Shown: positions 1 through 8,455 of the stretch, in pieces
Layout of the letters: each line of letters starts with the position of its first letter
Numbering within the stretch: position 1 is the stretch's first letter
Assembly: GCF_031085175.1 (NCBI RefSeq)
Contig: NZ_JAVHUY010000031.1
Coordinates: forward strand, 1 to 64,000
Length of the DNA: 64,000 nt
Reading direction: 5' to 3'
Origin: Phytohabitans maris
GTDB lineage: Bacteria > Actinomycetota > Actinomycetes > Mycobacteriales > Micromonosporaceae
The notes under the pieces: generated by a model
What the model saw: the letters and a program-made list of their open reading frames with translations, nothing else
Databases searched by the model: none
Told to the model about the DNA's origin: nothing
Translations under genes and position numbers: made by a program

Positions 1-1076
1 ACCCGCACCACCGCACCCTCCTCGTGCAACGTGCTGGCCACATCCAACGCCGGCGCATCCCGGATATCGTCCGAGTTCGGCTTGAACGCCGCCCCCAACG
101 CCGCCACCCGCACCCCCACCAGGTCACCACCGACCAGCTCACGGACCAGGTCGACGGTGCGGGCCCGGCGCCGCTTGTTGATCCCGTCCACCTCACGCAG
201 AAACGACACCGCCTGCCCCACACCGAGCTCCTCGGCCCGGTGCATGAACGCCCGGATGTCCTTGGGCAGGCAACCACCACCGAAGCCCAGACCCGGCTTC
301 AGAAACCGGCCACCGATCCGATCGTCATAGGCGAGCGCCGCCGCCAGATCGTGCACATCCGCGCCGGTCCCCTCACACACCTCCGCCATCGCGTTGATGT
401 ACGAAATCTTCGTCGCCAGGAACGAGTTCGCCGCGACCTTCACCAGCTCCGCCGTCGCCAGGTCGGTGACCACCACCGGGGTCCCCTGCGCCAGCACCGG
501 CGCGAAGGCGGCCCGCAGCCGCTCCTCGGCCCACGGCGACGCCACGCCGAAGACCAGCCGGTCCGGCCTGAGGGTGTCGTCGACCGCGAAGCCCTCCCGC
601 AGAAACTCCGGATTCCAGGCCAGCTCCACTTCCTCGCCGGCGGGCGCGAGCCGCCGCACCATGCCGGTCAGCCGGGCGGCGGTACCGATCGGCACGGTCG
701 ACTTGCCGACCACCAGGCTCTTGCTCCGCAGGTGCTGGGCGAGCTCGCTGACGGCCGCGTCGACGTACTGGATGTCGGCGGCGTACGAGCCGGGGCGCTG
801 CGGCGTGCCGACGCAGACGAAGTGCACCTCGCCGAACTCACCCGCCTCGGCATACGACGTGGTGAACCGCAGCCGGCCCGACTCCAGGGCCTTGCTCAGC
901 AGCTCGGGCAGGCCAGGCTCGAAGAACGGCACCTCGCCGGAGTTGAGGCGTTCGACCTTGACCGGATCGACGTCCACGCCCAGGACCTCGTAGCCGAGTA
1001 CGGCCATGCAGATCGCGTGGGTGGCGCCGAGATAGCCGGTGCCGATGACGGTGAGCCTCGGAAGGGTGTGGTCCAT
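1..1076 (-). CDS. UDP-glucose 6-dehydrogenase / GDP-mannose dehydrogenase family, 3' end outside window
   Basis: NAD-dependent nucleotide-sugar dehydrogenase that oxidises the C6 hydroxyl of UDP-glucose (or GDP-mannose) to a uronate, the precursor for an acidic polysaccharide. The visible 358 residues begin with a Rossmann motif (VIGTGYLGATHA), then the family segment around NPEFLREG, and the catalytic cysteine lies in FGGGCLPKD at about residue 269. The C-terminal domain continues past the left edge. ATG at 1074-1076 lies 39 bases after the stop of the beta-helix gene, so it is probably the last visible gene of the exopolysaccharide operon. Sequence alone does not separate UDP-glucose from GDP-mannose as substrate; actinobacterial UGDs commonly carry this form of the cysteine motif. 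Confidence 0.93.
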   Translation of the reverse strand, partial: MDHTLPRLTVIGTGYLGATHAICMAVLGYEVLGVDVDPVKVERLNSGEVPFFEPGLPELLSKALESGRLRFTTSYAEAGEFGEVHFVCVGTPQRPGSYAADIQYVDAAVSELAQHLRSKSLVVGKSTVPIGTAARLTGMVRRLAPAGEEVELAWNPEFLREGFAVDDTLRPDRLVFGVASPWAEERLRAAFAPVLAQGTPVVVTDLATAELVKVAANSFLATKISYINAMAEVCEGTGADVHDLAAALAYDDRIGGRFLKPGLGFGGGCLPKDIRAFMHRAEELGVGQAVSFLREVDGINKRRRARTVDLVRELVGGDLVGVRVAALGAAFKPNSDDIRDAPALDVASTLHEEGAVVR

Positions 1077-1115
1077 GCCAGTCTGCTCCTCGGAAATCTT
1101 CACGGAAACGCGCAC

Positions 1116-2213
1116 TCACGCGCAGTCGATGTTGGCGAGGCCCTTTGCCGCGCCGGTGGCCTTGTTGTCGCAGCCGAGGGTGTTGCCGTTCACCGGGGTG
1201 AAGTTGAAGCCGAACCCCGGCCCGTTCACCTCGGCGACGTTGGCTTTGAAGATGTTGTTGGCGCCCCAGCCGTCGACGACCTCGTGCGTCTGAAAGCCGT
1301 CCTCGCGCGAGTTGCGGCCGGTGTTTCCCTGGATCAGCCAACCGTTGCCCTTGACGTCCACCCAGGAGTCGTTGTGCGAGCCGCTGAGCCGGGCTCCGTC
1401 GAAGGTGTTGTCCAGCAGCTTGCCGCCGGTGGTGCCTTCCTTGATGTCGACCGCCTCCGCGGTGGTGTCGCTGATGGTGTTGCCGCGCACCACGTTGCGG
1501 TCGCTGTTGTCCGGCTTGCAGTTGCTGATCTCGCACCAGTTCGACTCGGCGGTGCCGACGTAGATGCCCTCGCCGAAGGTGTCCCGGCGGTGCCCGGTGT
1601 CCCGTACGGTGTTCGCCTGGACGAGGTTGTCGGTGCTGAAGTTGCGCAGGTGGATGCCCTCGTCGCCGATCTGCTCGACGGTGAGCTGCTGGATCACCGC
1701 ACCCTGGACCTGGTCGGCCATCACGCCCTTCTGGGCGTTGCGCACCGTGAAGCCGACGAGCCGCCAGTGGCTGGCGCCCTTGAGGTGGAAGCCGTAGCCG
1801 CCCTTGACCCCGCCGGCGTCGATGACGGCGCCGCTGCCGCCACAGAGGAAGATCGGCTGGTCCGCCGTGCCCGGGGTGCTGGCGACGAACTTCTCCTCGT
1901 AGACGCCGTCGGCCAGGTGGATGCTGTCGCCCGGCTTGGCCTGCCCGAGCGCGGCGCCGAGCGACTGCGCGTCGGTCACCGTGACGGTCGCCGGCGGGCA
2001 GGTGACGAGCCCGTCGACCGGCGGCGCGACCGCCTGGGTGGGTGCGCTGGTCGCCGGTGCGCCGGTGGTCGGCGGTGCGGGCTCCACGGACGTCCACTCG
2101 CCGGCGGTGGGCTCGTCGGACCCGCCGGTGGCGGCGAGCGTCACGGTGACGGCCAGCGCCGCGCCGGCGACCGCGCCGGCCCCGACCAGGAGCGCGCGGC
2201 TGAGGGCGCTCAT
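1116..2213 (-). CDS. anchored or secreted right-handed parallel beta-helix protein (365 aa)
   Basis: The N-terminus is a hydrophobic signal or anchor (LLVGAGAVAGAALAVTVTLA, about residues 8-27), followed by a Pro/Thr/Ala-rich linker to about residue 65. The rest is a parallel beta-helix of the pectate-lyase/NosD type, with repeated runs such as NFSTDNLVQANTVRDT, NVVRGNTISDTTAEAVDI and GWLIQGNTGRN. Four cysteines in the extracellular part suggest disulfides. ATG overlaps the stop of the upstream beta-helix gene (ATGA at 2210-2213). In the context of a GT2 synthase and a uronate-forming dehydrogenase, a lyase, epimerase or polymer-binding role outside the membrane is an inference; no catalytic residues can be assigned by eye. 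Confidence 0.85.
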   Translation of the reverse strand: MSALSRALLVGAGAVAGAALAVTVTLAATGGSDEPTAGEWTSVEPAPPTTGAPATSAPTQAVAPPVDGLVTCPPATVTVTDAQSLGAALGQAKPGDSIHLADGVYEEKFVASTPGTADQPIFLCGGSGAVIDAGGVKGGYGFHLKGASHWRLVGFTVRNAQKGVMADQVQGAVIQQLTVEQIGDEGIHLRNFSTDNLVQANTVRDTGHRRDTFGEGIYVGTAESNWCEISNCKPDNSDRNVVRGNTISDTTAEAVDIKEGTTGGKLLDNTFDGARLSGSHNDSWVDVKGNGWLIQGNTGRNSREDGFQTHEVVDGWGANNIFKANVAEVNGPGFGFNFTPVNGNTLGCDNKATGAAKGLANIDCA

Positions 2214-4060
2214 CGCGCCACCGCCGGTACGCGGGCCCGGCCCCGGGCGCCGGCGGCCGCGGCGCCGGGAGCCTCGTACATCACCACGGGCAGCGGGGCC
2301 TTGTCCGCGTACGGGTGCCGGATGCCCCGCGCGCGGCGACCGGCGCCCTTGACCGCCGAGAACACGATCAGCAGCAGGATGCCGGCCCACAGCATCGTCA
2401 TCGGGCTGGCGTAGTGCCGGAACCTGATCCAGAAGCTGCTCGTGTCGTGCCAGGCGAACGTCTGGTTCTCCTTGATTTCCACCTTCCCATGAGAGCGCGG
2501 AGTGTCCAGTGCGCTCGGCCCGACCCCGGCGATCACGTTGTACGAGACCTGCGACTTGGCGACGTCGCCGACCAGCGAGATGCCGTGGTTGGTGGCGTCC
2601 TGGACCGTGTTGCCCCGCACCTCGGCGACGGAGTCGCGCAGGTAGATGCCGGTGTCCGCGCCGGTGATCACGTTGCCGGTGACCGTGGCCCCGCTGACGC
2701 TGTCCCGGATCGCGATGCCCTGCCGGCGCTGCCCGCTGAGCTGGTTGCCGGTGATCGCCACCTTGTCGGAGTCGAGCCGGGCCACGATGCCCATGTCGCT
2801 GCCTTCGACCCGGTTGTTCTGCACGCCGACGTCGAAGCCGCCGACGACCTCGATGCCGTACCGGCCGTTGTCGACGGCGACGCTGCTGGAGACCGAGTTG
2901 GAGCCGTAGTTGGCGGTGGACTGGCCGGAGGCGGACGGGCCGTCGGCGAGCGGCGCCCCGCTGAGCGTGAAACCGTTGCCGGCGTTGCCTTCCGCGGTCG
3001 AGCCGGTCACCCGTACCTGCTGGGTGGCGCGGGACATGATGAAGCCGTCGCCGCCGTTGCCCTTGGCGGTCACCCGTTCGACCGCGGCCGCGGTGACGAA
3101 CCGGTGCAGGACGATGCCGTCCTCCAGGCTCCGTTCCACAGTGGTGTCGGCGATCGTGATGCCGTTGCCGCTGGAGATGAAGATGCCGAACGCGTTCCCG
3201 CGCACCACCGACTTTGTGATCTTTCCGGACGTGTACGAGGGATCCAGCCCGTCGAACCGACTGTCCGGTGTGGTCAGTGGGCCGCTCGGCTGCGCCGTGA
3301 CGCCGCCGCTGCCGGGCGCCGGCGGCTTGGTCCCCTCGGGCACCTCGTCCGGCCCCTCGATCTGGCCGGTGTTGGGCCGGTCGGTGCCGGTGAGGCTGAG
3401 CCCGCCGGTCCGTCCACTCCAGAATCCCAGGTCCGACACCTCGGTGTTGGCCATCGCGAACTGCCCGCCGATCGCCCGCAGGTAGGCCCGGCCGTCGGTC
3501 ACGTCGGTGTCCGCCTTGCCGGCCCGCTGGTCCCAGCTGGTGATCTTCACCGGGGCCTGCGCGGTCCCCTCCAGCATGAGCTGCCCGCCGAAGCTGACGA
3601 TCGCCACGAACCCGTTGGTGCCGCTGGCCAGCCGTACAGTCAGGCCGCCCGGGTTGGCGAGCTTGAGCTTGGCGCCGAGGTTGACGTAGATGTTCTCGGT
3701 CAGCAGGTACGACCCGTCGCCCTGCCGCACGAACGTCTGCGGCGCGAGCTTGAGCAGGTCCGTGACCGTGTACGGCTCGCTGCGCTGGGTCAGCACGAGC
3801 GTGTAGCCGCTGCCGGTGTTCAGCCGGTACGGCGTGGTCCACTTCCCGGCCTCCAGGCGGGCCACGGCGGTGACCGCGCGTACCTGGTTGAGCCGGGAGT
3901 CCTCGGCCGCGACGAGGGCGGTCTGCCGCTCGGCCTGCTCCACGGTGAACTCCGGCTTGGGCTCGGGCTCGGCGGCGGCGGGGGTGAGCGGGACGAGGGC
4001 GGCGACCGCGCCCACGGCGATTCCCGCGCCGACCCGCAGCGGTCGGAAGGCGCGCTTCAC
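2210..4060 (-). CDS. secreted parallel beta-helix protein with C-terminal membrane anchor (616 aa)
   Basis: GTG start at 4060, chosen because GGGAGG sits about 8 bases upstream and the codon overlaps the stop of the GT2 gene (GTGA, 4057-4060). The protein has a signal peptide (GAGIAVGAVAALVPLTPAAA, residues about 11-30) and a non-repeat domain to about 250. A beta-helix block follows at about 270-520 (NGITIADTTVERSLEDGIVL, VRVTGSTAEGNAGNGF, VAITGNQLSGQRRQGIAI). A single membrane helix, PMTMLWAGILLLIVFSAV, lies near residue 565 before a short basic and alanine-rich cytoplasmic tail. The topology places the beta-helix outside, held at the membrane beside the synthase. AlgG-type epimerases are beta-helices acting on nascent alginate, so a polymer-modifying role is plausible but inferred. 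Confidence 0.86.
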   Translation of the reverse strand: MKRAFRPLRVGAGIAVGAVAALVPLTPAAAEPEPKPEFTVEQAERQTALVAAEDSRLNQVRAVTAVARLEAGKWTTPYRLNTGSGYTLVLTQRSEPYTVTDLLKLAPQTFVRQGDGSYLLTENIYVNLGAKLKLANPGGLTVRLASGTNGFVAIVSFGGQLMLEGTAQAPVKITSWDQRAGKADTDVTDGRAYLRAIGGQFAMANTEVSDLGFWSGRTGGLSLTGTDRPNTGQIEGPDEVPEGTKPPAPGSGGVTAQPSGPLTTPDSRFDGLDPSYTSGKITKSVVRGNAFGIFISSGNGITIADTTVERSLEDGIVLHRFVTAAAVERVTAKGNGGDGFIMSRATQQVRVTGSTAEGNAGNGFTLSGAPLADGPSASGQSTANYGSNSVSSSVAVDNGRYGIEVVGGFDVGVQNNRVEGSDMGIVARLDSDKVAITGNQLSGQRRQGIAIRDSVSGATVTGNVITGADTGIYLRDSVAEVRGNTVQDATNHGISLVGDVAKSQVSYNVIAGVGPSALDTPRSHGKVEIKENQTFAWHDTSSFWIRFRHYASPMTMLWAGILLLIVFSAVKGAGRRARGIRHPYADKAPLPVVMYEAPGAAAAGARGRARVPAVAR

Positions 4061-5673
4061 TGGTGCCGCACCTCCCGTGGCAGCGTCAGCGTGGCGTCGC
4101 TGTCGTCGCTCCAGCCGTGCCCGGTGTACGGGCGGTCGCCGTACCGCGGGTTGTGCTGCTGCGGCGGCGCCGGGGGCCCGTGTGGCGGCTGCTGCGGGTG
4201 CGCGCCGCGGCCGTCGTCGTCGCGCCACCCCTGGTGCGGTGCGTGGTGCTGGTTCCCCGGCGGTGGCCCGTGGTGGTTCGCCTGACGCGGCACGTGGTGG
4301 GTCGCCTGGTGCACCGCCGGTGGGGGCGCTACCACGGCGCGGGCGGCGGCGACGGCGACCGGAGCCGGAGCCGGCTGGACCGGCCGCGCGGCGGGCGCGG
4401 CCACGGGAGTACGCCGCCGCTGGCGCCCGCCCGCGAGGGAGGCCGCGTTCTGCCCCTCACCGCCGATGCTGTCGCTGGTCCGGGTGATCCAGCCCTGCTT
4501 GTTCATCGTGATGAAGGCGTAGAGCTTGATCGGCAGCGAGATCATCACCACGACGAGGGCGAGCAGTGGCAGCAGCAGGATCTCCTGCGGGTGGCGGCGC
4601 AGGTGCGAGTAGCCGCGGATGCCGCGACCGGCGAGCAGCCAGATCGCCACGAGGATGGCCCCGCGCCCGGTGAGCTCCAGGCGGCTCAACAGCAGGTAGC
4701 CGAGCGCCATACCCATGGTGACCGGGGTCAGCAGGATCTGCAGGACTGTGATCTTGGTGACCAGCGGCACCTTCCACAGCCAGCCCTTCCAGAGGGCGGT
4801 CAGGTAGCAGCGGTACGAGTTGCGGCTCCACCGGACGCGCTGCTTCACGAACGCCGAGAACGAGGTCGGAAACATCGACAGCGCGCGGGCCGAGGACTGG
4901 TGCACGGTCTTGTATCCGGAGGCGAGCACGAGCCAGGTCAGCCGGCCGTCGTCACCGGCAACGCAGCGGCGGCCGAGGAAGAACTCGTTCTCCAGGTTTT
5001 CCAGCACCGGCAGGACGGCCGCCCGGCGGTAGGCGGCGGTGCGGCCGGACAGGCAGGCCACCGCGCCCTTGCGGCTCATGGCCGGCACGTAGTCGTAGTA
5101 ACGGAGGTTGACCAGCCAGTCCGCGATCCGCCGCCAGACGCTGGTGCGGCGCAGGTAGACGTTCTGCTGGGTGCCGACGCCGCCCACGGTCGGGTCGACG
5201 AACGGCATCTGCACCGCGTCCAGCAGGCCGGGCTCCCACCGGGTGTCCGAGTCGACCAGGACGATCAGGTCGCTCGTGGCCGCCCGGATGCCGACGCCGA
5301 GCGCGGAGCGCTTGCCGCGGTGCTCGAAGACCAGCACCCGCACCCGCCGGTCCGTCACCCCCGCGAGCCGCTCCTGGACCTCGGTGTCCTCCACGTCCGG
5401 CACGATGATGACCTCGGTCGGGTTCTGCGCCAGCCAGGTCTCCAGACAGTCCATGAGGATGTCCGGGTCCTCGCGGTACGCCGGCACGACGACCGAGACG
5501 GTGGTGCGAAAGTCGTTGACGACCGGGCGAGCGAAGCGCGACAGAACCGCCCGGACTATCCACAGTAGCCAGACGAAGATGCCGGCGAGCCCGAGCGGCA
5601 CGATCTCGCGCCACGACGTCTCCCCCGCGGCCTCGACGATCCATGACCACACGGCGTCGAAAATGTCCGACAC
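4057..5673 (-). CDS. processive family-2 glycosyltransferase, hyaluronan/alginate/chitin synthase-like membrane enzyme (538 aa)
   Basis: One N-terminal membrane helix (about 24-43) precedes a cytoplasmic GT2 domain with VVPAYREDP, the DSD nucleotide-sugar/metal motif (141-143), GDD as the likely catalytic-base motif (240-242) and QRVRW (278-282), the signature of processive synthases. Several membrane helices follow (about 303-390). The last 140 residues form a Pro/His/Gln/Ala-rich cytoplasmic tail, unusual for the family. GTG start at 5673 with a purine-rich GGGGGAAAGG upstream. It is the first gene of the operon, so it probably makes the polymer whose uronic precursor the dehydrogenase provides and which the beta-helix proteins handle outside. 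The sugar polymerised is not predictable here. Confidence 0.92.
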   Translation of the reverse strand: MSDIFDAVWSWIVEAAGETSWREIVPLGLAGIFVWLLWIVRAVLSRFARPVVNDFRTTVSVVVPAYREDPDILMDCLETWLAQNPTEVIIVPDVEDTEVQERLAGVTDRRVRVLVFEHRGKRSALGVGIRAATSDLIVLVDSDTRWEPGLLDAVQMPFVDPTVGGVGTQQNVYLRRTSVWRRIADWLVNLRYYDYVPAMSRKGAVACLSGRTAAYRRAAVLPVLENLENEFFLGRRCVAGDDGRLTWLVLASGYKTVHQSSARALSMFPTSFSAFVKQRVRWSRNSYRCYLTALWKGWLWKVPLVTKITVLQILLTPVTMGMALGYLLLSRLELTGRGAILVAIWLLAGRGIRGYSHLRRHPQEILLLPLLALVVVMISLPIKLYAFITMNKQGWITRTSDSIGGEGQNAASLAGGRQRRRTPVAAPAARPVQPAPAPVAVAAARAVVAPPPAVHQATHHVPRQANHHGPPPGNQHHAPHQGWRDDDGRGAHPQQPPHGPPAPPQQHNPRYGDRPYTGHGWSDDSDATLTLPREVRHQ

Positions 5674-5779
5674 GAACCCTTTCCCCCTGTTTCCACTGTC
5701 GGATGGGCAGGGTGCCTCCCCCGCACACTGCCCCTGAGTGGCATCTATGAAAAAGCCGACCCGATCGAGCGGCCACCCA

Positions 5780-5816
5780 AAAGACTTGCCTTTTTCGATG
5801 CGAAAGACTTGCCTTT
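5780..5816. promoter_or_regulatory. direct repeat AAAGACTTGCCTTT x2, candidate operator of the polysaccharide operon
   Basis: The identical 14-mer AAAGACTTGCCTTT occurs at 5780-5793 and 5803-5816, 23 bases apart. Its core GACTTGCC recurs at 5850-5857. The AAAG/CTTT ends of each copy are themselves complementary. They lie 107-143 bases upstream of the GTG of the GT2 gene, where an operator or activator site would be expected. That they are bound by a regulator is inference. Confidence 0.5.
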
Positions 5817-5946
5817 ATGAATGGCCATCGAACGGTCGGCCGCCCCCGCGACTTGCCCGCTCCCCCATCGCGAACGGCGTTGAATGTAGCAGTCGATCAT
5901 GACCGCTTGCGAAGCGTGTGGTGTAAATCAACCGTAAAATTGCCAT

Positions 5947-5958
5947 GTCGATATCGAC
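5947..5958. promoter_or_regulatory. perfect 12-bp palindrome GTCGATATCGAC
   Basis: A perfect dyad in the A+T-richer middle of the divergent region, 275 bases upstream of the synthase gene and 350 upstream of the LLM gene. It could be a dimeric regulator site; there is no further support. Confidence 0.3.
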
Positions 5959-6308
5959 TCGCTGTCCGATGCGCACCAAAGATCACCGAAAGCGGGCTTG
6001 ACCTGGCCATCTGTTCGCCCGATGGCGCCACGACGACCGCGTCACACCGCCAGGCCGAGCGCCGATCCGCGCCGCCGAACGGACGATCTCGCAATCGCCG
6101 AATGGCGCCAGGAAAGTGACTTGACCAATTCCGCGAACGGAGCATCAGCGGGTTCCGCTAAAGCACCGATGATTTCCGGCGGATTGCCCACCGATGATAG
6201 CCGTCTCCCGGTTGTCTTTGGGAGCGCTTCCGTCGGGAATGAGCGTACCGGCGCGCCACCGGCGGCCCTGGGGCAGGCGTCCCCGGACGGCGGCGCCACA
6301 ATGTACTC

Positions 6309-7262
6309 ATGACGCGGCTCGACGTACCGTTCGGTCTCGGCTACGCCCTCCCTCAGGTCTTCCCGGACGGTCCGATCGACCCGGCGCTGGTCGGCCGGGT
6401 GGCCCGGGCCGCCGAGGAGGCGGGGTTCGAGAGCCTCTGGACCCAGCAGCAGCCGATCGGCACGGCGCAGTGCCTCGACGCGCTCACCCTCCTGGGCTAC
6501 GTGGCCGCGTTGACCGAGCGCGCCCACCTCGGCGTCTCGGTCCTCCTGCTGCCCCTGCTCGATCCGCTGCAGCTGGCGAAAGCGACCGCCTCGCTCGACG
6601 CGCTCAGCGGCGGCCGGCTGCGGCTCGGGATCGGTCTCGGCGCGCCCCGCTACTACCCGCCGTCCGGGGCGGACGCCGGCACCCGGGTCGCCCGCCTGCT
6701 GGAGGCGCTGGCGGTGTTGAAGGCACTGTGGACAGACGACGTGGTGAGCCACAGCGGCAGGTTCTTCCGGTACGACGGGGTGTCCGTCCGCCCCCACCCG
6801 GTGCGGCGGCCGCACCCGCCGGTCTGGTTCGGCGGGCGGGTCCGGGCGGCGCTGCGGCGCGCGGCCGTGCACGGCGACGGCTGGATGGGCGCGGGCTCCT
6901 CGTCCGGCGCGGACTTCGTGACGCACGCCGCGGTGCTGCGCGAGGAGCTGGCGAGGGCCGGGCGCGACCCGTCGACGTTCCCGGTGTCGAAGCGGGTCTA
7001 CCTGGCGGTGGACGACGACGCGGCGCGGGCCCGGGCGCGGCTGCGGGCCTGGTTCGCGCACGACTACGGCGACGCCGACCTGGCCGACCGGGTCGCCGTC
7101 TGGGGCCGCCGCGACGCGGTCGTCGAGCGGCTGGCCGAGCTGGTCGCCGCCGGCGCCAACCACCTGCTGCTCAACCCCGTCGTCGACATCGCCGAGCACG
7201 TCGAGATACTGCGCGACCTCGTCCCGCCGTCCACTGTGGACAGCGGCGGCGCGAGCGGGTGA
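6309..7262 (+). CDS. LLM-class flavin-dependent oxidoreductase (317 aa)
   Basis: Luciferase-like TIM-barrel enzyme using reduced FMN or F420. The N-terminus (FGLGYALPQVFP), AAEEAGFESLWTQQQ, the LGVSVLLLPLLDP region, GGRLRLGIGLGAP and HPPVWFGGR are typical positions of the family. Substrate unknown. ATG at 6309; no strong ribosome site is seen. The next gene follows after 17 bases and is probably co-transcribed. Confidence 0.88.
   Translation: MTRLDVPFGLGYALPQVFPDGPIDPALVGRVARAAEEAGFESLWTQQQPIGTAQCLDALTLLGYVAALTERAHLGVSVLLLPLLDPLQLAKATASLDALSGGRLRLGIGLGAPRYYPPSGADAGTRVARLLEALAVLKALWTDDVVSHSGRFFRYDGVSVRPHPVRRPHPPVWFGGRVRAALRRAAVHGDGWMGAGSSSGADFVTHAAVLREELARAGRDPSTFPVSKRVYLAVDDDAARARARLRAWFAHDYGDADLADRVAVWGRRDAVVERLAELVAAGANHLLLNPVVDIAEHVEILRDLVPPSTVDSGGASG
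7231..7239. repeat. representative copy of the iterated palindrome CCAC(A/T)GTGG
   Basis: Within the longer perfect dyad GTCCACTGTGGAC (7229-7241) in the LLM gene. Exact 9-bp copies start at 3136, 7231, 7950, 9761, 11373, 15224, 22354, 26173, 26821, 32971 and 36205. All are inside coding sequence and in several reading frames, so codon bias is an unlikely cause. One-mismatch relatives occur further right, for example near 41953, 46342 and 57384. Function unknown. Confidence 0.75.
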
Positions 7263-7279
7263 GAAGGGAACCGACACCG

Positions 7280-8218
7280 ATGGCAGTGAAGTGGATAGCG
7301 CCCGAGTACGGCGGCATCGAGGTCCTCACGCTGGTCGAGGCCGAGGTGCCGCCGCCGGCCGCCGGGCAGGTGACGATCGACGTGCGGGCCGCCGGCGTCA
7401 ACCCGGCCGACTACAAGCACCTCGCCGCCGCCCGCGCCGCCGGCCGACCACTACCGCTGGGCATCGGGTACGAGGTGGCCGGTGTGGTCAGCGCGCTCGG
7501 ACCGGACACCACGATCGCCTCCGGCGGCGGCGCGGTCGGCGACCCGGTCGTCGCGTTCCGGATCCAGGGCGGCTACGCCTCGCGGGTCACCGTGCCGGCC
7601 AAGGACGTCTTCGCCAAACCCGGTGCGCTCGACTTTCCCGCGGCCGCCAACCTGCTGCTCGCCGGGGCCACCGCCGCCGAGGCGCTGCACGTGACCAAGG
7701 TGACGCGGGACGACACGGTCCTCGTGCACGGCGCGTCCGGCGCGGTCGGGGTCAGCGTGCTGCAGCAGGCCCGGGTGATCGGGGCGACCGTGGTCGGCAC
7801 CGCGAGCGAGCACAACTTCGACCTGCTGCGCCGCTTCGGCGCCAACCCGGTCGCGTACGGCCCGGGCCTCACCGGCCGGATCCGCGCGGCCGCATCGCGG
7901 GGCGTCACCGCCGTGGTCGACACCGCCGGCACCGACGACGCATTAGACTCCACAGTGGACCTGCTCGCCGACCGGAGCCGCGCCGTGACCATCGTCCCGT
8001 CGGACCGGTCGCGGCAGGCCGGCATCACCGCGATCGGCGGCACGCTCCCGGCGAGCGCGGCATTCCGCGACGCCGCCCGCGCCCGGCTCGTGACACTGGC
8101 CGCCGAGGGCCGGCTCCTGGTCCCGGTCGCCCGGACCTTCCCGCTCGACAAGGCGATCGAGGCCCTGGAACTGGTCCGCACCGGCCACCCCGGCGGAAAG
8201 GTCGCCCTGATCCCCTGA
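7280..8218 (+). CDS. zinc-independent quinone oxidoreductase / medium-chain NADP-dependent reductase (312 aa)
   Basis: Medium-chain dehydrogenase/reductase of the quinone-oxidoreductase (Qor) branch. It has a GroES-like N-terminal half (AAGVNPADYK, GYEVAGVVSALG) and a nucleotide-binding motif VHGASGAVGVSVLQQA near residues 153-168. The catalytic-zinc cysteine and histidine of alcohol dehydrogenases are absent. ATG at 7280 is preceded by GAGAAGGGAACCG. It probably forms a two-gene unit with the LLM enzyme; both would be NAD(P)H- or flavin-linked reductases of unknown substrate. Confidence 0.88.
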   Translation: MAVKWIAPEYGGIEVLTLVEAEVPPPAAGQVTIDVRAAGVNPADYKHLAAARAAGRPLPLGIGYEVAGVVSALGPDTTIASGGGAVGDPVVAFRIQGGYASRVTVPAKDVFAKPGALDFPAAANLLLAGATAAEALHVTKVTRDDTVLVHGASGAVGVSVLQQARVIGATVVGTASEHNFDLLRRFGANPVAYGPGLTGRIRAAASRGVTAVVDTAGTDDALDSTVDLLADRSRAVTIVPSDRSRQAGITAIGGTLPASAAFRDAARARLVTLAAEGRLLVPVARTFPLDKAIEALELVRTGHPGGKVALIP

Positions 8219-8293
8219 CCGCCCCGTGGGTAGGGAAGCACCCCCGGGCGGACGTGTCGGCGGCGGGACCTACCCAAACCCATTCAATCTTGG

Positions 8294-8368
8294 GCTACCG
8301 CGACGCGCGCGGTGGTCCGGAGCGTTTTCTTGGGGTGCGTTCCCGCGGCCTCACCCCGCGCGTTCGGT
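8294..8368 (+). repeat. left copy of an inverted 3'-flanking element (GCTACCGCGACG family)
   Basis: Begins GCTACCGCGACG and shares 26 of its first 27 bases with the reverse complement of 9221-9280, followed by a second shared block CCCGCGGCCTCACCC. This copy has about 11 extra bases between the blocks. It lies 75 bases downstream of the Qor-like gene and reads in that gene's direction. Confidence 0.7.
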
Positions 8369-8417
8369 CGCGCTGACCCCTTCGCCCCGCCGCGAGGCGG
8401 CAGCGGGCAGGACCCAA

Positions 8418-8442
8418 TGGGCAATGTCCCCGACATCGCCCA
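8418..8442. repeat. imperfect 25-bp palindrome, first of a pair
   Basis: Arms TGGGCAATGTCC and (G/C)GACATCGCCCA with one base between them. It matches the perfect palindrome at 8456-8486 except near the right arm. Two such close copies in noncoding DNA look like a REP-type extragenic palindrome. Confidence 0.6.
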
Positions 8443-8455
8443 CTCAGCGCGCCGG

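Larger units (their letters stand above)
5674..6308. other. 635-bp intergenic region between the polysaccharide operon and the LLM oxidoreductase
   Basis: No convincing gene. It is noticeably less G+C rich than its surroundings and holds the ACTTGCC repeats (5780-5857), a 12-bp palindrome (5947-5958) and two copies of the palindrome TGGCGCCA (6023-6030 and 6103-6110, exactly 80 bases apart). It must hold the promoters of both divergent units. Open frames across it have atypical composition and no ribosome site. Confidence 0.7.

Noticed and set aside
24-2414. Long open frames opposite the dehydrogenase and beta-helix genes
   Set aside because: They are antisense shadows created by strong third-position G+C bias. 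The minus-strand frames carry clear family motifs, signal peptides and coupled starts.
5817-6119. 100-codon plus-strand frame in the region upstream of the polysaccharide operon
   Set aside because: No ribosome site, atypical amino-acid composition with scattered Cys/Trp, and it covers the direct repeats and palindromes that look regulatory.
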